A stretch of DNA of 27,665 bases from Bordetella parapertussis (GCA_945883145.1 CAMCXB010000030.1:1-27665); one strand, 5' to 3'. Shown: positions 1 through 7,553, counted from the stretch's first letter. A program made the numbers and translations. The notes: a model not told the origin generated them from the letters alone.

Positions 1-211
1 CGAACTCACAACCACCGTAATAGCGCTTCCCGGGATAACCCTCGGCATACTTATTAGTTAGTTGTGAACCCTGAGCCTGCATCACTGCAGGGGATGCATA
101 GTTTTCTGAGGCGATGAGCTCAATGTGATCTTGTTGGCGCTGATTCTCTAGCTGTATGGCTGACCATAATTCTGGGTCGATATGGGCAATCGTGTGTTCT
201 TTGGAAAACAT
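1..211 (-). CDS. glyA: Serine hydroxymethyltransferase, N-terminal part (runs off the left edge)
   Basis: This is the first 70 codons of a PLP enzyme that interconverts serine and glycine and supplies methylene-tetrahydrofolate in the cytoplasm. The translated N-terminus contains the GlyA hallmarks in order: ELW near residue 15, IELIASENY around residues 29-37, then SQLTNKYAEGYPGKRYYGG. These align with E. coli GlyA as remembered, including the position of the start. The ATG at 209-211 is preceded by CCGGAGTCC, a usable ribosome-binding site. The remaining three quarters, including the PLP lysine, lie outside the window. It is divergent from ydfG and has a good promoter at 326-354. Confidence 0.96.
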   Translation of the reverse strand, partial: MFSKEHTIAHIDPELWSAIQLENQRQQDHIELIASENYASPAVMQAQGSQLTNKYAEGYPGKRYYGGCEF

Positions 212-325
212 GCTGGACTCCGGTTGATCAGGGAAATCTATGAAAAGCCATCTGATGAGAAAAGTGAGAAATCAGCGCCGCAAAAGGCGCGCACGCAAAT
301 TAATCTAGACTCAAAATGGAGCGTA

Positions 326-354
326 ATTGTAGTTTGCGGGATGTGTTTGAGCAA
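326..354 (-). promoter_or_regulatory. Sigma-70-like promoter for glyA
   Basis: Read on the minus strand there is TTGCTC, a 17-nt spacer and TACAAT (-35 at 349-354, -10 at 326-331 on plus coordinates). Transcription would start near 319 and give a leader of about 108 nt before the glyA ATG. A small perfect stem, GCGCC/GGCGC with a 6-nt loop, sits in that leader at 275-290. No known riboswitch is recognised. A short dyad, ACAAT TCC ATTGT, lies at 399-411 in the same divergent spacer. Confidence 0.6.
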
Positions 355-452
355 GGTCGGGCGCTCTTTCCACCCCTTCTTAACATGGTGTTTCGGCTAC
401 AATTCCATTGTTGTAATTCTTAACTCAACTTATCCACCGCGGAGCCCTCCCC

Positions 453-1202
453 ATGATCGTAATGATTACCGGCGCAAGTGCCGGATTTGGCGCAGCCATG
501 GCACGTAAATTCGTGTCGCATGGTCATCAAGTCATCGCAGCTGCAAGACGCAAGGACAGACTGGATCAACTCGCTGCAGAATTGGGCGAGTCACTGTTAG
601 CAGTTGAACTTGATGTCACCAGCAAGACATCGATAGACCATATGATGGGGACCTTACCTAGCGCATGGCAAAACATTGACGTATTAGTCAATAACGCCGG
701 CTTGGCACTGGGACTAGAGCCCGCCCATCAGGCGCATTTAGAAGATTGGGACACCATGATCGCGACCAATTGCCAAGGACTTGTGACCATGACCCGCGCG
801 GTTCTTCCTGGCATGGTGGATCGTGGTCGTGGCCTAGTGATTAATCTCGGTTCAGTGGCAGGCGCTTATCCTTATCCAGGTGGGAATGTGTATGGAGCTA
901 CTAAAGCCTTTGTGGATCAATTCACTTTAAATCTGCGTGCAGATCTGGTTGGCACTGGTGTACGAGCCACCAATATTGCACCTGGCATGTCAGGCGGGAC
1001 TGAATTCTCCAACGTGCGCTTTAAAGGCGATGACGCCTCTGCCGCCAAGGTGTATCAAGGCACGCAACCACTCACAGCCGATGATGTCGCTGAAGCTGCT
1101 TACTGGGTTGCGACCTTACCAGCCCATGTGAATATTAACGGCATAGAAATGATGCCTGTTTGTCAGGGCTTCTCGCCTTTTACAGTAAAACGTCAAAGCT
1201 AA
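453..1202 (+). CDS. ydfG: NADP-dependent 3-hydroxy acid dehydrogenase, SDR family (YdfG)
   Basis: A 249-residue classical short-chain dehydrogenase. The Rossmann motif TGASAGFG is at residues 6-13, NNAG at 80-83, and the catalytic triad is Ser134, Tyr147 and Lys151 (YGATK). The stretches LVNNAGLALG, TRAVLPGM, GGNVYGATKAFV and GGTEFSNVRFKGDD, and the near-identical length, are those of E. coli YdfG. That enzyme oxidises L-allo-threonine and serine and reduces malonic semialdehyde. A GGAG sequence at 441-444 precedes the ATG with 8-nt spacing. The stop codon touches the ybgC start, so it probably heads the tol-pal transcript here. The physiological substrate cannot be read from sequence. Confidence 0.93.
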   Translation: MIVMITGASAGFGAAMARKFVSHGHQVIAAARRKDRLDQLAAELGESLLAVELDVTSKTSIDHMMGTLPSAWQNIDVLVNNAGLALGLEPAHQAHLEDWDTMIATNCQGLVTMTRAVLPGMVDRGRGLVINLGSVAGAYPYPGGNVYGATKAFVDQFTLNLRADLVGTGVRATNIAPGMSGGTEFSNVRFKGDDASAAKVYQGTQPLTADDVAEAAYWVATLPAHVNINGIEMMPVCQGFSPFTVKRQS

Positions 1203-1658
1203 ATGACTAGCAACAGCATGGCAGAGAAAAAGGAAACAGTTTTTATCTGGCCAGTTCGTATCTACTTTGAAGATACGGACACAGGAGGTATCGTTTTTTA
1301 TGCGAATTATCTGAAATTTTTTGAACGCGCTCGCACTGAATGGTTGCGGCATTTAGGCATAGGTCAGCAAGTGCTAGCGCAAACAGAAGAGCTGATGTTT
1401 GTAGTCAAAAACACCTCCATCGATTACCATGCGGCTGCGAAACTCGATGACGAGCTTGCAATCAGCGTAACAGTGGAAAAAATCGGTGGTGCTTCAGTTC
1501 ATTTTGTTCAACAAGCATGGCGCATTAACAAAGGTGAACCGGTTTTAATTTGCAGTGGCAAAGTGTTGGTAGCCTGTGTGGATACTTATAGTTTGCGCCC
1601 GAAAGCGATGCCACAAGCTTTGCATGCAAAACTTGTTAATGGATTGCATGCCAACTAA
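1203..1658 (+). CDS. ybgC: Acyl-CoA thioesterase of the Tol-Pal operon
   Basis: A 151-residue single hot-dog-fold 4HBT-family thioesterase. The signature EDTDTGGIVFYANYLKFFERAR begins at residue 23; Asp26 corresponds to the catalytic Asp18 of E. coli YbgC. The family hydrolyses short- or long-chain acyl-CoA depending on species and has been linked to phospholipid metabolism near the Tol machinery. The ATG directly follows the ydfG stop with no spacer and no clear Shine-Dalgarno sequence, suggesting translational coupling. A second in-frame ATG at 1218 would remove five residues and is an equally possible start. It is the first gene of the canonical ybgC-tolQRAB-pal-cpoB order. Confidence 0.95.
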   Translation: MTSNSMAEKKETVFIWPVRIYFEDTDTGGIVFYANYLKFFERARTEWLRHLGIGQQVLAQTEELMFVVKNTSIDYHAAAKLDDELAISVTVEKIGGASVHFVQQAWRINKGEPVLICSGKVLVACVDTYSLRPKAMPQALHAKLVNGLHAN

Positions 1659-1701
1659 CACAAACTAATTTGCTACAACCCTACTGAAAGTATTCATCAT
1701 T

Positions 1702-2400
1702 ATGACTGTCACCCAAGATCTTTCATTTTTCACTCTGATCTCCGAGGCTTCAGTACCGGTCAAACTTGTGATGCTGTTATTACTCATGGTGTCAGCTATG
1801 AGTTGGAATTATATTTTCCGCAAAATGTTTGCGATACGCAGCGCAATCAGACAAACACAAGAATTTGAAAATATTTTTTGGTCCGGCGCGAATTTAAATG
1901 TCTTGTATGAAGAAACTACTTCCATCTCGCGTCAGCGTAGTGGTAAAGCAGGCGGCTTGGAACGTATCTTTGAAGCTGGCATGGAAGAGTATCGCAAAGC
2001 CAAACAATCATTTGGAGCGAGTGAAATTGATACAGGCGCATTATTAGAAAGTGCACGTCGTGCGATGCGTGCAGCTTATCAACGTGAAATGGACTCACTT
2101 GAATCACGTCTCGCTTTTCTCGCCTCAGTGGGTTCGGTTTCTCCCTATGTGGGATTGTTTGGCACCGTCTGGGGCATTATGAATTCATTTCGTGGATTAG
2201 CAAATGTGCAGCAAGCTTCCTTAGCTTCTGTTGCGCCTGGCATTGCTGAAGCATTGATTGCAACAGCGATAGGTTTGTTCGCTGCGATTCCTGCGGTTGT
2301 GGCTTATAACCGCTACTCGCATGATGTAGACAGATTGGCTATTCGCTTCGAAACTTTTATCGAAGAATTCTCTAATATTTTGAATCGTCAGGCTCGTTAA
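1702..2400 (+). CDS. tolQ: Tol-Pal system inner-membrane proton-channel subunit TolQ
   Basis: A 232-residue MotA/TolQ/ExbB-family protein. Transmembrane segments lie near residues 18-38, 137-160 and 175-200, with the cytoplasmic loop between the first two. GLFGTVWGIMNSF contains Thr155, and EALIATAIGLFAAIP contains Thr188; these match the conserved channel threonines of TolQ. With TolR it forms the proton-motive-force motor that energises TolA for outer-membrane constriction at division. The 43-nt gap after ybgC is the largest upstream of pal apart from the tolB-pal spacer, and the ribosome-binding site is weak. The stop codon overlaps the tolR start by one base. Confidence 0.97.
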   Translation: MTVTQDLSFFTLISEASVPVKLVMLLLLMVSAMSWNYIFRKMFAIRSAIRQTQEFENIFWSGANLNVLYEETTSISRQRSGKAGGLERIFEAGMEEYRKAKQSFGASEIDTGALLESARRAMRAAYQREMDSLESRLAFLASVGSVSPYVGLFGTVWGIMNSFRGLANVQQASLASVAPGIAEALIATAIGLFAAIPAVVAYNRYSHDVDRLAIRFETFIEEFSNILNRQAR

Positions 2401-2822
2401 TGGCTCAACTCTCTTCTTTGCGCAGCGGACGTAGCCGCAAATTTAAAGCTGAGATTAACGTCGTACCTTATATCGACGTGATGTTGGTGTTGCTGATCAT
2501 TTTTATGGCAGTCGCACCAATGACAAATCCTAGCGTGATTAACCTACCTTCAGCGGGTAAAACAACGCAGCCCCCCACTGACTATATTGAGATATCACTC
2601 AAAGCAGATCATTCCTCGGAAATCGGCATACACGGAAAAAAATCTGTGGAAACAAAAAATGTACAAGATTTAGTTCAACAACTACGTGTGCTTCATCAAG
2701 ATCATCCTGAACTGCCAGTCATGATTGCTGCTGACAAGGACATTAAATATGAAGAAGTCGTCAACACCATCGGTGAAGCAAGTAAGCTTGGTATTGCACG
2801 CGTCGGTCTAGCTACTAAATAA
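2400..2822 (+). CDS. tolR: Tol-Pal system inner-membrane subunit TolR
   Basis: A 140-residue ExbD/TolR-family protein with one N-terminal membrane segment at about residues 21-42 and a periplasmic C-terminal domain. The motif EINVVPYIDVMLVLLIIFM carries Asp26, equivalent to the essential channel Asp23 of E. coli TolR. It partners TolQ in the proton channel; the periplasmic domain is thought to bind peptidoglycan. Its ATG shares one base with the tolQ TAA, a classic coupled junction that would fix the stoichiometry of the two subunits. The C-terminal segment (KYEEVVNTIGEASKLGI followed by RVGLAT) is typical of the family. Length and motif order leave no serious alternative. Confidence 0.97.
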   Translation: MAQLSSLRSGRSRKFKAEINVVPYIDVMLVLLIIFMAVAPMTNPSVINLPSAGKTTQPPTDYIEISLKADHSSEIGIHGKKSVETKNVQDLVQQLRVLHQDHPELPVMIAADKDIKYEEVVNTIGEASKLGIARVGLATK

Positions 2823-2831
2823 TTCGACTCA

Positions 2832-3767
2832 ATGTCTTCTGATTTCATAAAACGCATTCCCTCTGAGCCAGGACGTTGGCGCGCCATTATTTTGGCGTTG
2901 GTCATGCATATCATCTTGCTACTCATCTTATGGTTTAGCGTCTCTTGGCAAAATCAAAAACCTGTTGCAGTTGAAGCTGAAATTTGGAATCCACAATCCA
3001 CCTTAGTAGCGCCTACTCCACCGCCACCGATTACTCCTCCAGAGCCTGCTCCGGAACCAGTTAAAACTCCCGAGACTATAAAAAAAATTGAACCTACCAA
3101 ACCAGAGAAAACTACACCTACAGACAATGTTAAAAAAACAGCAGACATCGCATTAGAAAAAGAGAAAAAACGTAAAGAACAACAAGAATTAAAAGATAAA
3201 GCAGAAGCTTTAAAAAAAGAAAAACTGGCTAAAGAAAAAGAAAAGAAAGAATCCGACAAAATCGCTGAGTTATTACGCAAGAAAGAAGCGGAAGAAGCAA
3301 AGAAAGTAGAAGAAGCAGAACGTAAAAAACAAGTCGAAGAAGAAAAAAGAAAGCTGGCTGAAGAACAACGCCAGAAACAAGAAGAGGCAGTTGCTGCTCA
3401 ACGCACAAAAGCGCGACATGAAGAAGATATGAAACGCATGGCTAGTGAAGCCAGTGGTGCGGGCAACGCTGAGAAAGCTTCAAGCGGAAAACCAGATGCC
3501 GCTTATGCAAGAAAGATAGCTGATCGAATCAGATCGAATACAATACTGTCTTTGAATGATATCTCTGGCAATCCTACTGTAGAGTTTCGTATCGATTTGC
3601 TGCCCGATGGATCATTGCGCGACGTGCAACTCATTAAGAAATCTGGCGTCGACGTTTTTGATCTGGCTGTCAGACGCGCTATCGACCGTTCAGCACCTTT
3701 CCCTGCTGATCCTTCTACGGGCAGAGTCCCGAACAGTATTGTGATATTGCACAGACCTAAAGACTGA
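2832..3767 (+). CDS. tolA: Tol-Pal system spanning protein TolA
   Basis: A 311-residue three-domain TolA. Residues about 18-38 are a membrane anchor containing His26, in the place of the TolQ/R-contacting S-H face of E. coli TolA. Residues about 58-80 are proline-rich (PTPPPPITPP). Residues about 85-205 form a long Lys/Glu/Ala coiled coil, partly in short KEK and EEAK-like repeats. Residues about 215-311 are the globular TolA/TonB-like C-terminal domain that contacts TolB and Pal. It couples the TolQR motor to the outer membrane. The start is 9 nt after the tolR stop. The A-rich lysine/glutamate section gives a purine-rich strand but no frame disruption. Confidence 0.95.
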   Translation: MSSDFIKRIPSEPGRWRAIILALVMHIILLLILWFSVSWQNQKPVAVEAEIWNPQSTLVAPTPPPPITPPEPAPEPVKTPETIKKIEPTKPEKTTPTDNVKKTADIALEKEKKRKEQQELKDKAEALKKEKLAKEKEKKESDKIAELLRKKEAEEAKKVEEAERKKQVEEEKRKLAEEQRQKQEEAVAAQRTKARHEEDMKRMASEASGAGNAEKASSGKPDAAYARKIADRIRSNTILSLNDISGNPTVEFRIDLLPDGSLRDVQLIKKSGVDVFDLAVRRAIDRSAPFPADPSTGRVPNSIVILHRPKD

Positions 3768-3785
3768 AAAAGACTAAATTTCATC

Positions 3786-5060
3786 ATGATAAAAAGTTGC
3801 TTACTGCGTAGTGTTGCCGTATTGAGCTTGCTGTCCCTCCCGCTTTTTGCACAGGCACAGCTGCGTATAGAAATTTCTGGTGTGGGTGCGAATCAAATTC
3901 CTATTGCGATTGCGAAATTTGCTGATGAAGATAGTGTTCCCCATTCCCCTAGCAATATTATTCGCTCTGACTTAGAACGCAGTGGTGCATTTCGTTTAAT
4001 CGACGCACCTGAAGTGATTGCAGATAATGCGCCCATACAAGTCGCCAATTGGAAATCGAAAGGGGCAGATGCCGTAGTGGTGGGTCGTGTCAATAAACTC
4101 GCTAACGGTCGCTTTGAATTACGTTATCGCTTAGTCGATACCTTGCGTGGTACAGAACTCTCTTCCTTTGTCATGACTGTGCAGCCACAGTTTTTGCGTT
4201 TTGGTGCACATAAAATTGCCAATGATATTTTTTACAAACTCACTGGTGTACCTGGTGCCTTTGCTACGCGTATCGCTTATATCGTTAAAGCAGGAACAGA
4301 AAATAGATTAGAGATAGCCGACTCTGATGGTGAAAGTCCTATCGCAGTTACACGTTCATCTGAACCATTGATTTCACCTAACTGGTCACCTGATGGCACT
4401 AAGCTAGCTTATGTATCGTTCGAGAGAAAAAAACCAATTATCTTTATTCAAGAATTAGCCAACAGTAAACGTATTGTTTTGGCAGATTTCAAAGGCAGCA
4501 ATTCTGCTCCTGCTTGGGCACCCGACGGCAAATCACTCGCGATGGCTTTGTCACGTGATGGACAAACACAAATTTATCTCATCGAAGCCGATGGTAGTAA
4601 TGTGCGTCGCCTCACAAACAGCTCAGGCATTGATACCGAACCACGCTTTGCGCCCGATGGCCAAACGATTTACTTCACCAGTGATCGCAATGGTGGACCA
4701 CAAATCTTTCGCATGAACTTAGATGGCAGCGATGTAAAGCGCGTAACCTTTAACGGCTCCTACAATATTAGCCCGCGCATTTCACCAGACGGTAAAATGT
4801 TGGCTTATATATCGCGACGAGAAGGCAAATTCCAGCTCTACATTCTGGATTTGACTAATTCTCAAGAACTAAGACTTTCAGAAACTGGCCATGATGAATC
4901 GCCTAGCTTTGCACCAAATGGCAAATACATCATGTATGCAACTTCAACAGCAGGCCGTGGTGCTTTAGCTGTCGTCTCCACAGACGGACGAGTTCGTTAC
5001 AACCTTAGTTCAAAAGTCGGCAATATCAGAGAGCCGACTTGGGGGTCTTTTACTAATTAA
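3786..5060 (+). CDS. tolB: Periplasmic beta-propeller protein TolB
   Basis: A 424-residue exported protein. Residues 1-24 are a Sec signal peptide ending AQA. The N-terminal domain includes IVVADF-like family features (IPIAIAKFADE, SDLERSGAFRLID). The C-terminal half is a six-bladed propeller. Five blade motifs are plain: SPNWSPDGTKLAY, APAWAPDGKSLAM, EPRFAPDGQTIYF, SPRISPDGKMLAY and SPSFAPNGKYIMY; a last blade ends REPTWGSFTN. TolB shuttles between Pal and TolA in the periplasm. The ATG is 18 nt after tolA. A spacer of 98 nt with a tandem repeat separates it from pal. Confidence 0.97.
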   Translation: MIKSCLLRSVAVLSLLSLPLFAQAQLRIEISGVGANQIPIAIAKFADEDSVPHSPSNIIRSDLERSGAFRLIDAPEVIADNAPIQVANWKSKGADAVVVGRVNKLANGRFELRYRLVDTLRGTELSSFVMTVQPQFLRFGAHKIANDIFYKLTGVPGAFATRIAYIVKAGTENRLEIADSDGESPIAVTRSSEPLISPNWSPDGTKLAYVSFERKKPIIFIQELANSKRIVLADFKGSNSAPAWAPDGKSLAMALSRDGQTQIYLIEADGSNVRRLTNSSGIDTEPRFAPDGQTIYFTSDRNGGPQIFRMNLDGSDVKRVTFNGSYNISPRISPDGKMLAYISRREGKFQLYILDLTNSQELRLSETGHDESPSFAPNGKYIMYATSTAGRGALAVVSTDGRVRYNLSSKVGNIREPTWGSFTN

Positions 5061-5099
5061 GCAGAGTTAAATTTTTAGCCATCATTTTTTTAAGATGAC

Positions 5100-5125
5100 A
5101 TTTATTTGACTCATTTATTTGACTC
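5100..5125. repeat. Two perfect 13-bp tandem repeats in the tolB-pal spacer
   Basis: The unit ATTTATTTGACTC occurs at 5100-5112 and again at 5113-5125, followed by a degenerate third start (ATTTTATTC). It lies in the only sizeable non-coding gap inside the tol-pal run, just before the pal ribosome-binding site. It could be replication slippage, an AU-rich translation enhancer, or part of an internal promoter region (each unit contains TTGACT). No function is established from the sequence alone. Confidence 0.85.
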
Positions 5126-5158
5126 ATTTTATTCATCATTTTTTAACAGGAGTAAATC

Positions 5159-5740
5159 ATGCGTAGTTCAAAATTCTTTGCCGTATTACTTGCATCAGTC
5201 ATGGTGTTATCTGCTTGCTCAAGCGTGCAATTAGATAAAAAAGCACCCGTAGATGATCGCACTGGTTCAAGCGCTGCAACAAGTTCATCAAATGACAGCG
5301 CAAAAACTGGCGCAGCCAATGATGGTAGCGCTGATAGCCGTGCGGGTGATAAGAATGCACAAAACAATCAGAATGTACAAAATACTGATCCATTAAACGA
5401 TGCTACTGGCATGTTAGCAAAACGTAGTGTGTATTTTGATTTTGATAGCTATGTCGTGAAAGATGAATTCAAGCCAGTAATCGAAGCGCACAGTCAGTAT
5501 CTAATTAAAAATACAGATCCTAAGATTGTCATTCAAGGCAATACCGATGAACGTGGCGGCAGTGAATACAATCTCGCATTAGGTCAAAAACGTGCTGAAG
5601 CAGTGCGTCGCGCTCTAAACTTGTTAGGCGTAGCTGATTCACAAATTGAAGCTGTCTCATTTGGTAAAGAAAAGCCTAAAGCAACAGGCAGCAATGAAGC
5701 AGCATGGGCAGAAAATCGTCGCGCTGACATCGTTTACTAA
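5159..5740 (+). CDS. pal: Peptidoglycan-associated outer-membrane lipoprotein Pal
   Basis: A 193-residue lipoprotein. The signal sequence ends in the lipobox LSAC with acylated Cys20; the next residue is Ser, consistent with sorting to the outer membrane. A low-complexity Ser/Ala/Asp/Asn linker of about 60 residues follows. The OmpA-like domain (about residues 85-193) contains VYFDFDSYVV, GNTDERGGSEYNLALGQKRA and the terminal NRRADIVY, which bind meso-diaminopimelate in peptidoglycan. The upstream sequence AACAGGAG with 6-nt spacing is the best Shine-Dalgarno in this operon, fitting the high abundance expected of Pal. Its stop is 6 nt before cpoB. Confidence 0.97.
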   Translation: MRSSKFFAVLLASVMVLSACSSVQLDKKAPVDDRTGSSAATSSSNDSAKTGAANDGSADSRAGDKNAQNNQNVQNTDPLNDATGMLAKRSVYFDFDSYVVKDEFKPVIEAHSQYLIKNTDPKIVIQGNTDERGGSEYNLALGQKRAEAVRRALNLLGVADSQIEAVSFGKEKPKATGSNEAAWAENRRADIVY

Positions 5741-5746
5741 GACATC

Positions 5747-6526
5747 ATGAAATCCTACGTTTCCTTAGTTGGTTTTGCATTGTTGGTGTCATTGGGATCG
5801 CTTGTTACCAATCAGGCACATGCGTTTTTATCGGATAACGATGCGCGTCGTGAACTCATCAAACTGCGTGAGCAGGTTGATGAGCTCACCTTAAAACTCA
5901 ATAACAAAATTGATCCACTGAGTGGGCGTATTGATGGCAAAGCTGACAAAAAAAGCGTCATTGATTTAGCCGCTGATTTTGATAGGCTGCGTAATGAAAT
6001 TGCTAATTTACGTGGCCAAATCGAGTTACTTTCAAATGACTTAGCGAATGGACAACGTCGACAAAAAGATTTTTATACAGATCTTGATGCCCGTCTCAGT
6101 AAATTAGAGCCACGTAAGATGACGGTGGATGGCAAAGACGCTGAAGTCGATAAAGCAGAACAAAAAGCCTTTGAACAAGCCTTATCTTTTTTCAATGTCA
6201 GCAACTATCAAGCTGCTGATCAAGCTTTTACTAGCTTTATTCAGCGTTATCCTGATTCGGTCTACATCCCTTCAGCACATTACTGGCTAGGCGGCATCTA
6301 CTTTGCTCAACGTGATTGCGCAAAAGCGCTACCCATGTATCAAGTTGTGGTTGCACGCTATCCAAGTAGTGAAAAAGTACCTGAATCACTACTTAAAATG
6401 GCAAGCTGTCAAATTGAAATGAAAGATAAATCAGCAGCAAAAGAAAATCTCGATACATTGATAAAGAATTTTCCGAGTTCGAATGCTGCAAAAGTTGCCA
6501 AAGAGCGCATGACAGAAGTGAAATAA
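5747..6526 (+). CDS. cpoB: Cell-division coordinator CpoB (YbgF)
   Basis: A 259-residue periplasmic protein. Residues 1-26 are a signal peptide ending AHA. A coiled-coil trimerisation region spans about residues 32-120 (heptad-rich, with KLREQVDELTLKL). A C-terminal TPR domain of about residues 138-255 contains FNVSNYQAADQAFTSFIQRYPDS, then HYWLGGIYFAQRDCAKAL, then KMASCQIEMKDKSAAKENL. In E. coli CpoB connects the Tol machine to PBP1B activity during constriction. It starts 6 nt after pal and is the last gene of the run; the next element is the independently promoted tRNA-Lys. No terminator of its own is evident before the tRNA promoter. Confidence 0.95.
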   Translation: MKSYVSLVGFALLVSLGSLVTNQAHAFLSDNDARRELIKLREQVDELTLKLNNKIDPLSGRIDGKADKKSVIDLAADFDRLRNEIANLRGQIELLSNDLANGQRRQKDFYTDLDARLSKLEPRKMTVDGKDAEVDKAEQKAFEQALSFFNVSNYQAADQAFTSFIQRYPDSVYIPSAHYWLGGIYFAQRDCAKALPMYQVVVARYPSSEKVPESLLKMASCQIEMKDKSAAKENLDTLIKNFPSSNAAKVAKERMTEVK

Positions 6527-6578
6527 GTGAAGCAAACTCAAAACAAAGATGTCGTTGAGTTTTAAATCGTATTGCGGT

Positions 6579-6607
6579 TTGCAAATTATCTCTGAGTTTT
6601 ATATAAT
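6579..6607 (+). promoter_or_regulatory. Sigma-70 promoter for tRNA-Lys
   Basis: TTGCAA at 6579-6584, a 17-nt spacer, and a perfect TATAAT at 6602-6607. The mature tRNA 5' end is 13 nt downstream of the -10 box, so the leader is only a few nucleotides. The near-consensus sequence suits a stable RNA gene. Confidence 0.85.
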
Positions 6608-6619
6608 GTCAGGCTTTCC

Positions 6620-6695
6620 GGGTCGTTAGCTCAGCTGGTAGAGCAGCGGACTTTTAATCCGTTGGTCGCAGGTTCGAATCCCGCACGACCTACCA
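6620..6695 (+). tRNA. tRNA-Lys (anticodon UUU), CCA encoded
   Basis: The 76-nt sequence folds as a full cloverleaf. The acceptor stem pairs GGGTCGT with ACGACCT (terminal G-U), followed by discriminator A and encoded CCA. The D-arm is GCTC/GAGC. The anticodon arm is GCGGA/TCCGT around loop CTTTTAA, with anticodon TTT at 6653-6655. The T-arm contains GGTTCGAATCCC. It closely resembles E. coli tRNA-Lys. No second copy of its 3' end was seen downstream, so there is no sign of an attachment-site duplication. Confidence 0.98.
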
Positions 6696-6699
6696 ACAT

Positions 6700-6742
6700 A
6701 AAAACAAAAAGCCCCACTCACAAGGTGGGGCTTTTTGTTTTT
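6700..6742. terminator. Strong bidirectional intrinsic terminator
   Basis: A perfect 18-bp inverted repeat: A-rich flank plus GCCCCAC (6711-6717), loop TCACAAG, GTGGGGC (6725-6731), then TTTTTGTTTTT (6732-6742). Because the A and T flanks are symmetrical it gives a T-tract on both strands. It would end the tRNA-Lys transcript on the plus strand and the toxin-antitoxin transcript on the minus strand. Confidence 0.92.
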
Positions 6743-6749
6743 ATTCTTC

Positions 6750-6771
6750 ATCTTAGGCAAATGCTTAAGAT
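6750..6771. repeat. 22-nt near-perfect palindrome downstream of the toxin gene
   Basis: ATCTTAGGCA and TGCTTAAGAT flank a central AA; nine of ten positions are complementary and the tenth is a G-T pair. It lies between the bidirectional terminator and the toxin stop codon. It lacks a following T-run in either direction, so it is more likely a processing hairpin or protein-binding dyad than a terminator. Confidence 0.5.
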
Positions 6772-6851
6772 CATTTAGATTTTGACCTCTGCTATTTTTC
6801 TATTTAAAAATATTTCATGTATTTTTTAAAGTCTCGCCTACTATTCTTCAC

Positions 6852-7256
6852 TCACCTAACTACTGCAGAAAAAGCTGCTGCTGCAATTTTGACCATACTC
6901 GGATGTAGGGTTCCCAGTTTAGGAATTTGCCCATAAGGTGCTAGTGGTGGAACAGAAAAATAGTCATCATTAAAAGGAAGTTCAAGTATGCGTTTTAAAT
7001 TAAATTTCGTGTCATAACTTAAACCAGCACTTACATAAGCGGCAGAATGGTCTCTTTTTGAAATTAGAAATTCACCACTATATAGTCGATTAGCTTTTTG
7101 GCTAGTGCCATATGCCACGCTTACAAAAAAGTTTTCTTCATCATCTACTTTGGTTGAAATAATGAGGCCAGGTCTAGGCTTGGGCTTAGGATGAATATTA
7201 TCGGGGAAATGACACCATACGATTTCACCTGCAGTAGGTTCAGGCCACCAGCGCAT
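6852..7256 (-). CDS. PemK/MazF-like type II toxin
   Basis: A 134-residue basic protein, read from the ATG at 7254-7256; the reading frame also allows a TTG one codon earlier. The N-terminal block GEIVWCHFPD, followed by PRPGLIIS, is the beta-strand pair typical of the PemK/MazF endoribonuclease fold (GdIv.v.fP followed by RP.lvls). Family members cleave mRNA and are neutralised by the adjacent antitoxin. The ATG overlaps the antitoxin stop by one base (TGATG), the classical antitoxin-first coupled arrangement. Residues after about 75 match the family less clearly, so a divergent PemK-like clade is likely. No direct evidence of activity is visible. Confidence 0.7.
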   Translation of the reverse strand: MRWWPEPTAGEIVWCHFPDNIHPKPKPRPGLIISTKVDDEENFFVSVAYGTSQKANRLYSGEFLISKRDHSAAYVSAGLSYDTKFNLKRILELPFNDDYFSVPPLAPYGQIPKLGTLHPSMVKIAAAAFSAVVR

Positions 7257-7537
7257 CAACTACTTTCAGTTTCAAACAGACTGCTACGTACTGCTCCACC
7301 CTTAGCTTTGGGCGCGGTCTTTTTTATCTGGTTAATTTGTGTTTTGGTGAGAGCACCATCATCAGCCTCATATTGAGGTAGAAATTTTGTCGCCAATTCA
7401 TGCAAAGCCAAATGAATTACCTGAGTTTCATCAACTCCTAATACATTTGCCAAGCGCTTGGTAGTCGTACGAGTCACGCCAGTGGAGCTGTCATTGGCTC
7501 GATATCGAAAGGCAATTTGGGCGGAGGTGGATTTCAT
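7256..7537 (-). CDS. Antitoxin of the PemK-like module, probable ribbon-helix-helix regulator
   Basis: A 93-residue protein. The segment TTTKRLANVLGVDETQVIHLALHELATKF (about residues 24-52) has the strand-helix-turn-helix pattern of ribbon-helix-helix DNA-binding antitoxins. The Lys/Ala/Gly-rich tail (about residues 62-93) is low-complexity and would be the toxin-wrapping segment. AAGGA lies 7 nt before the ATG. The gene precedes and overlaps the toxin by one base. A perfect 11-bp inverted repeat sits about 17 nt upstream over the promoter, as expected for autorepression by the antitoxin or the complex. The family assignment rests on pattern and context, not on a recognised close homologue. 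Confidence 0.65.
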   Translation of the reverse strand: MKSTSAQIAFRYRANDSSTGVTRTTTKRLANVLGVDETQVIHLALHELATKFLPQYEADDGALTKTQINQIKKTAPKAKGGAVRSSLFETESS

Positions 7538-7553
7538 GGAGAATCCTTAAAAT

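Noticed and set aside
398..403. TACAAT as a -10 box for ydfG
   Set aside because: No -35 hexamer with reasonable resemblance lies 16-18 nt upstream, so the ydfG promoter is left unassigned.
182..508. 108-codon plus-strand frame over the glyA start and divergent spacer
   Set aside because: It lies antisense to the clear glyA N-terminus and across a promoter region, and its product has no recognisable domain.
2954..3280. 108-codon minus-strand frame inside tolA
   Set aside because: It is the Ser/Phe-rich antisense shadow of the TolA Lys/Glu coiled coil.
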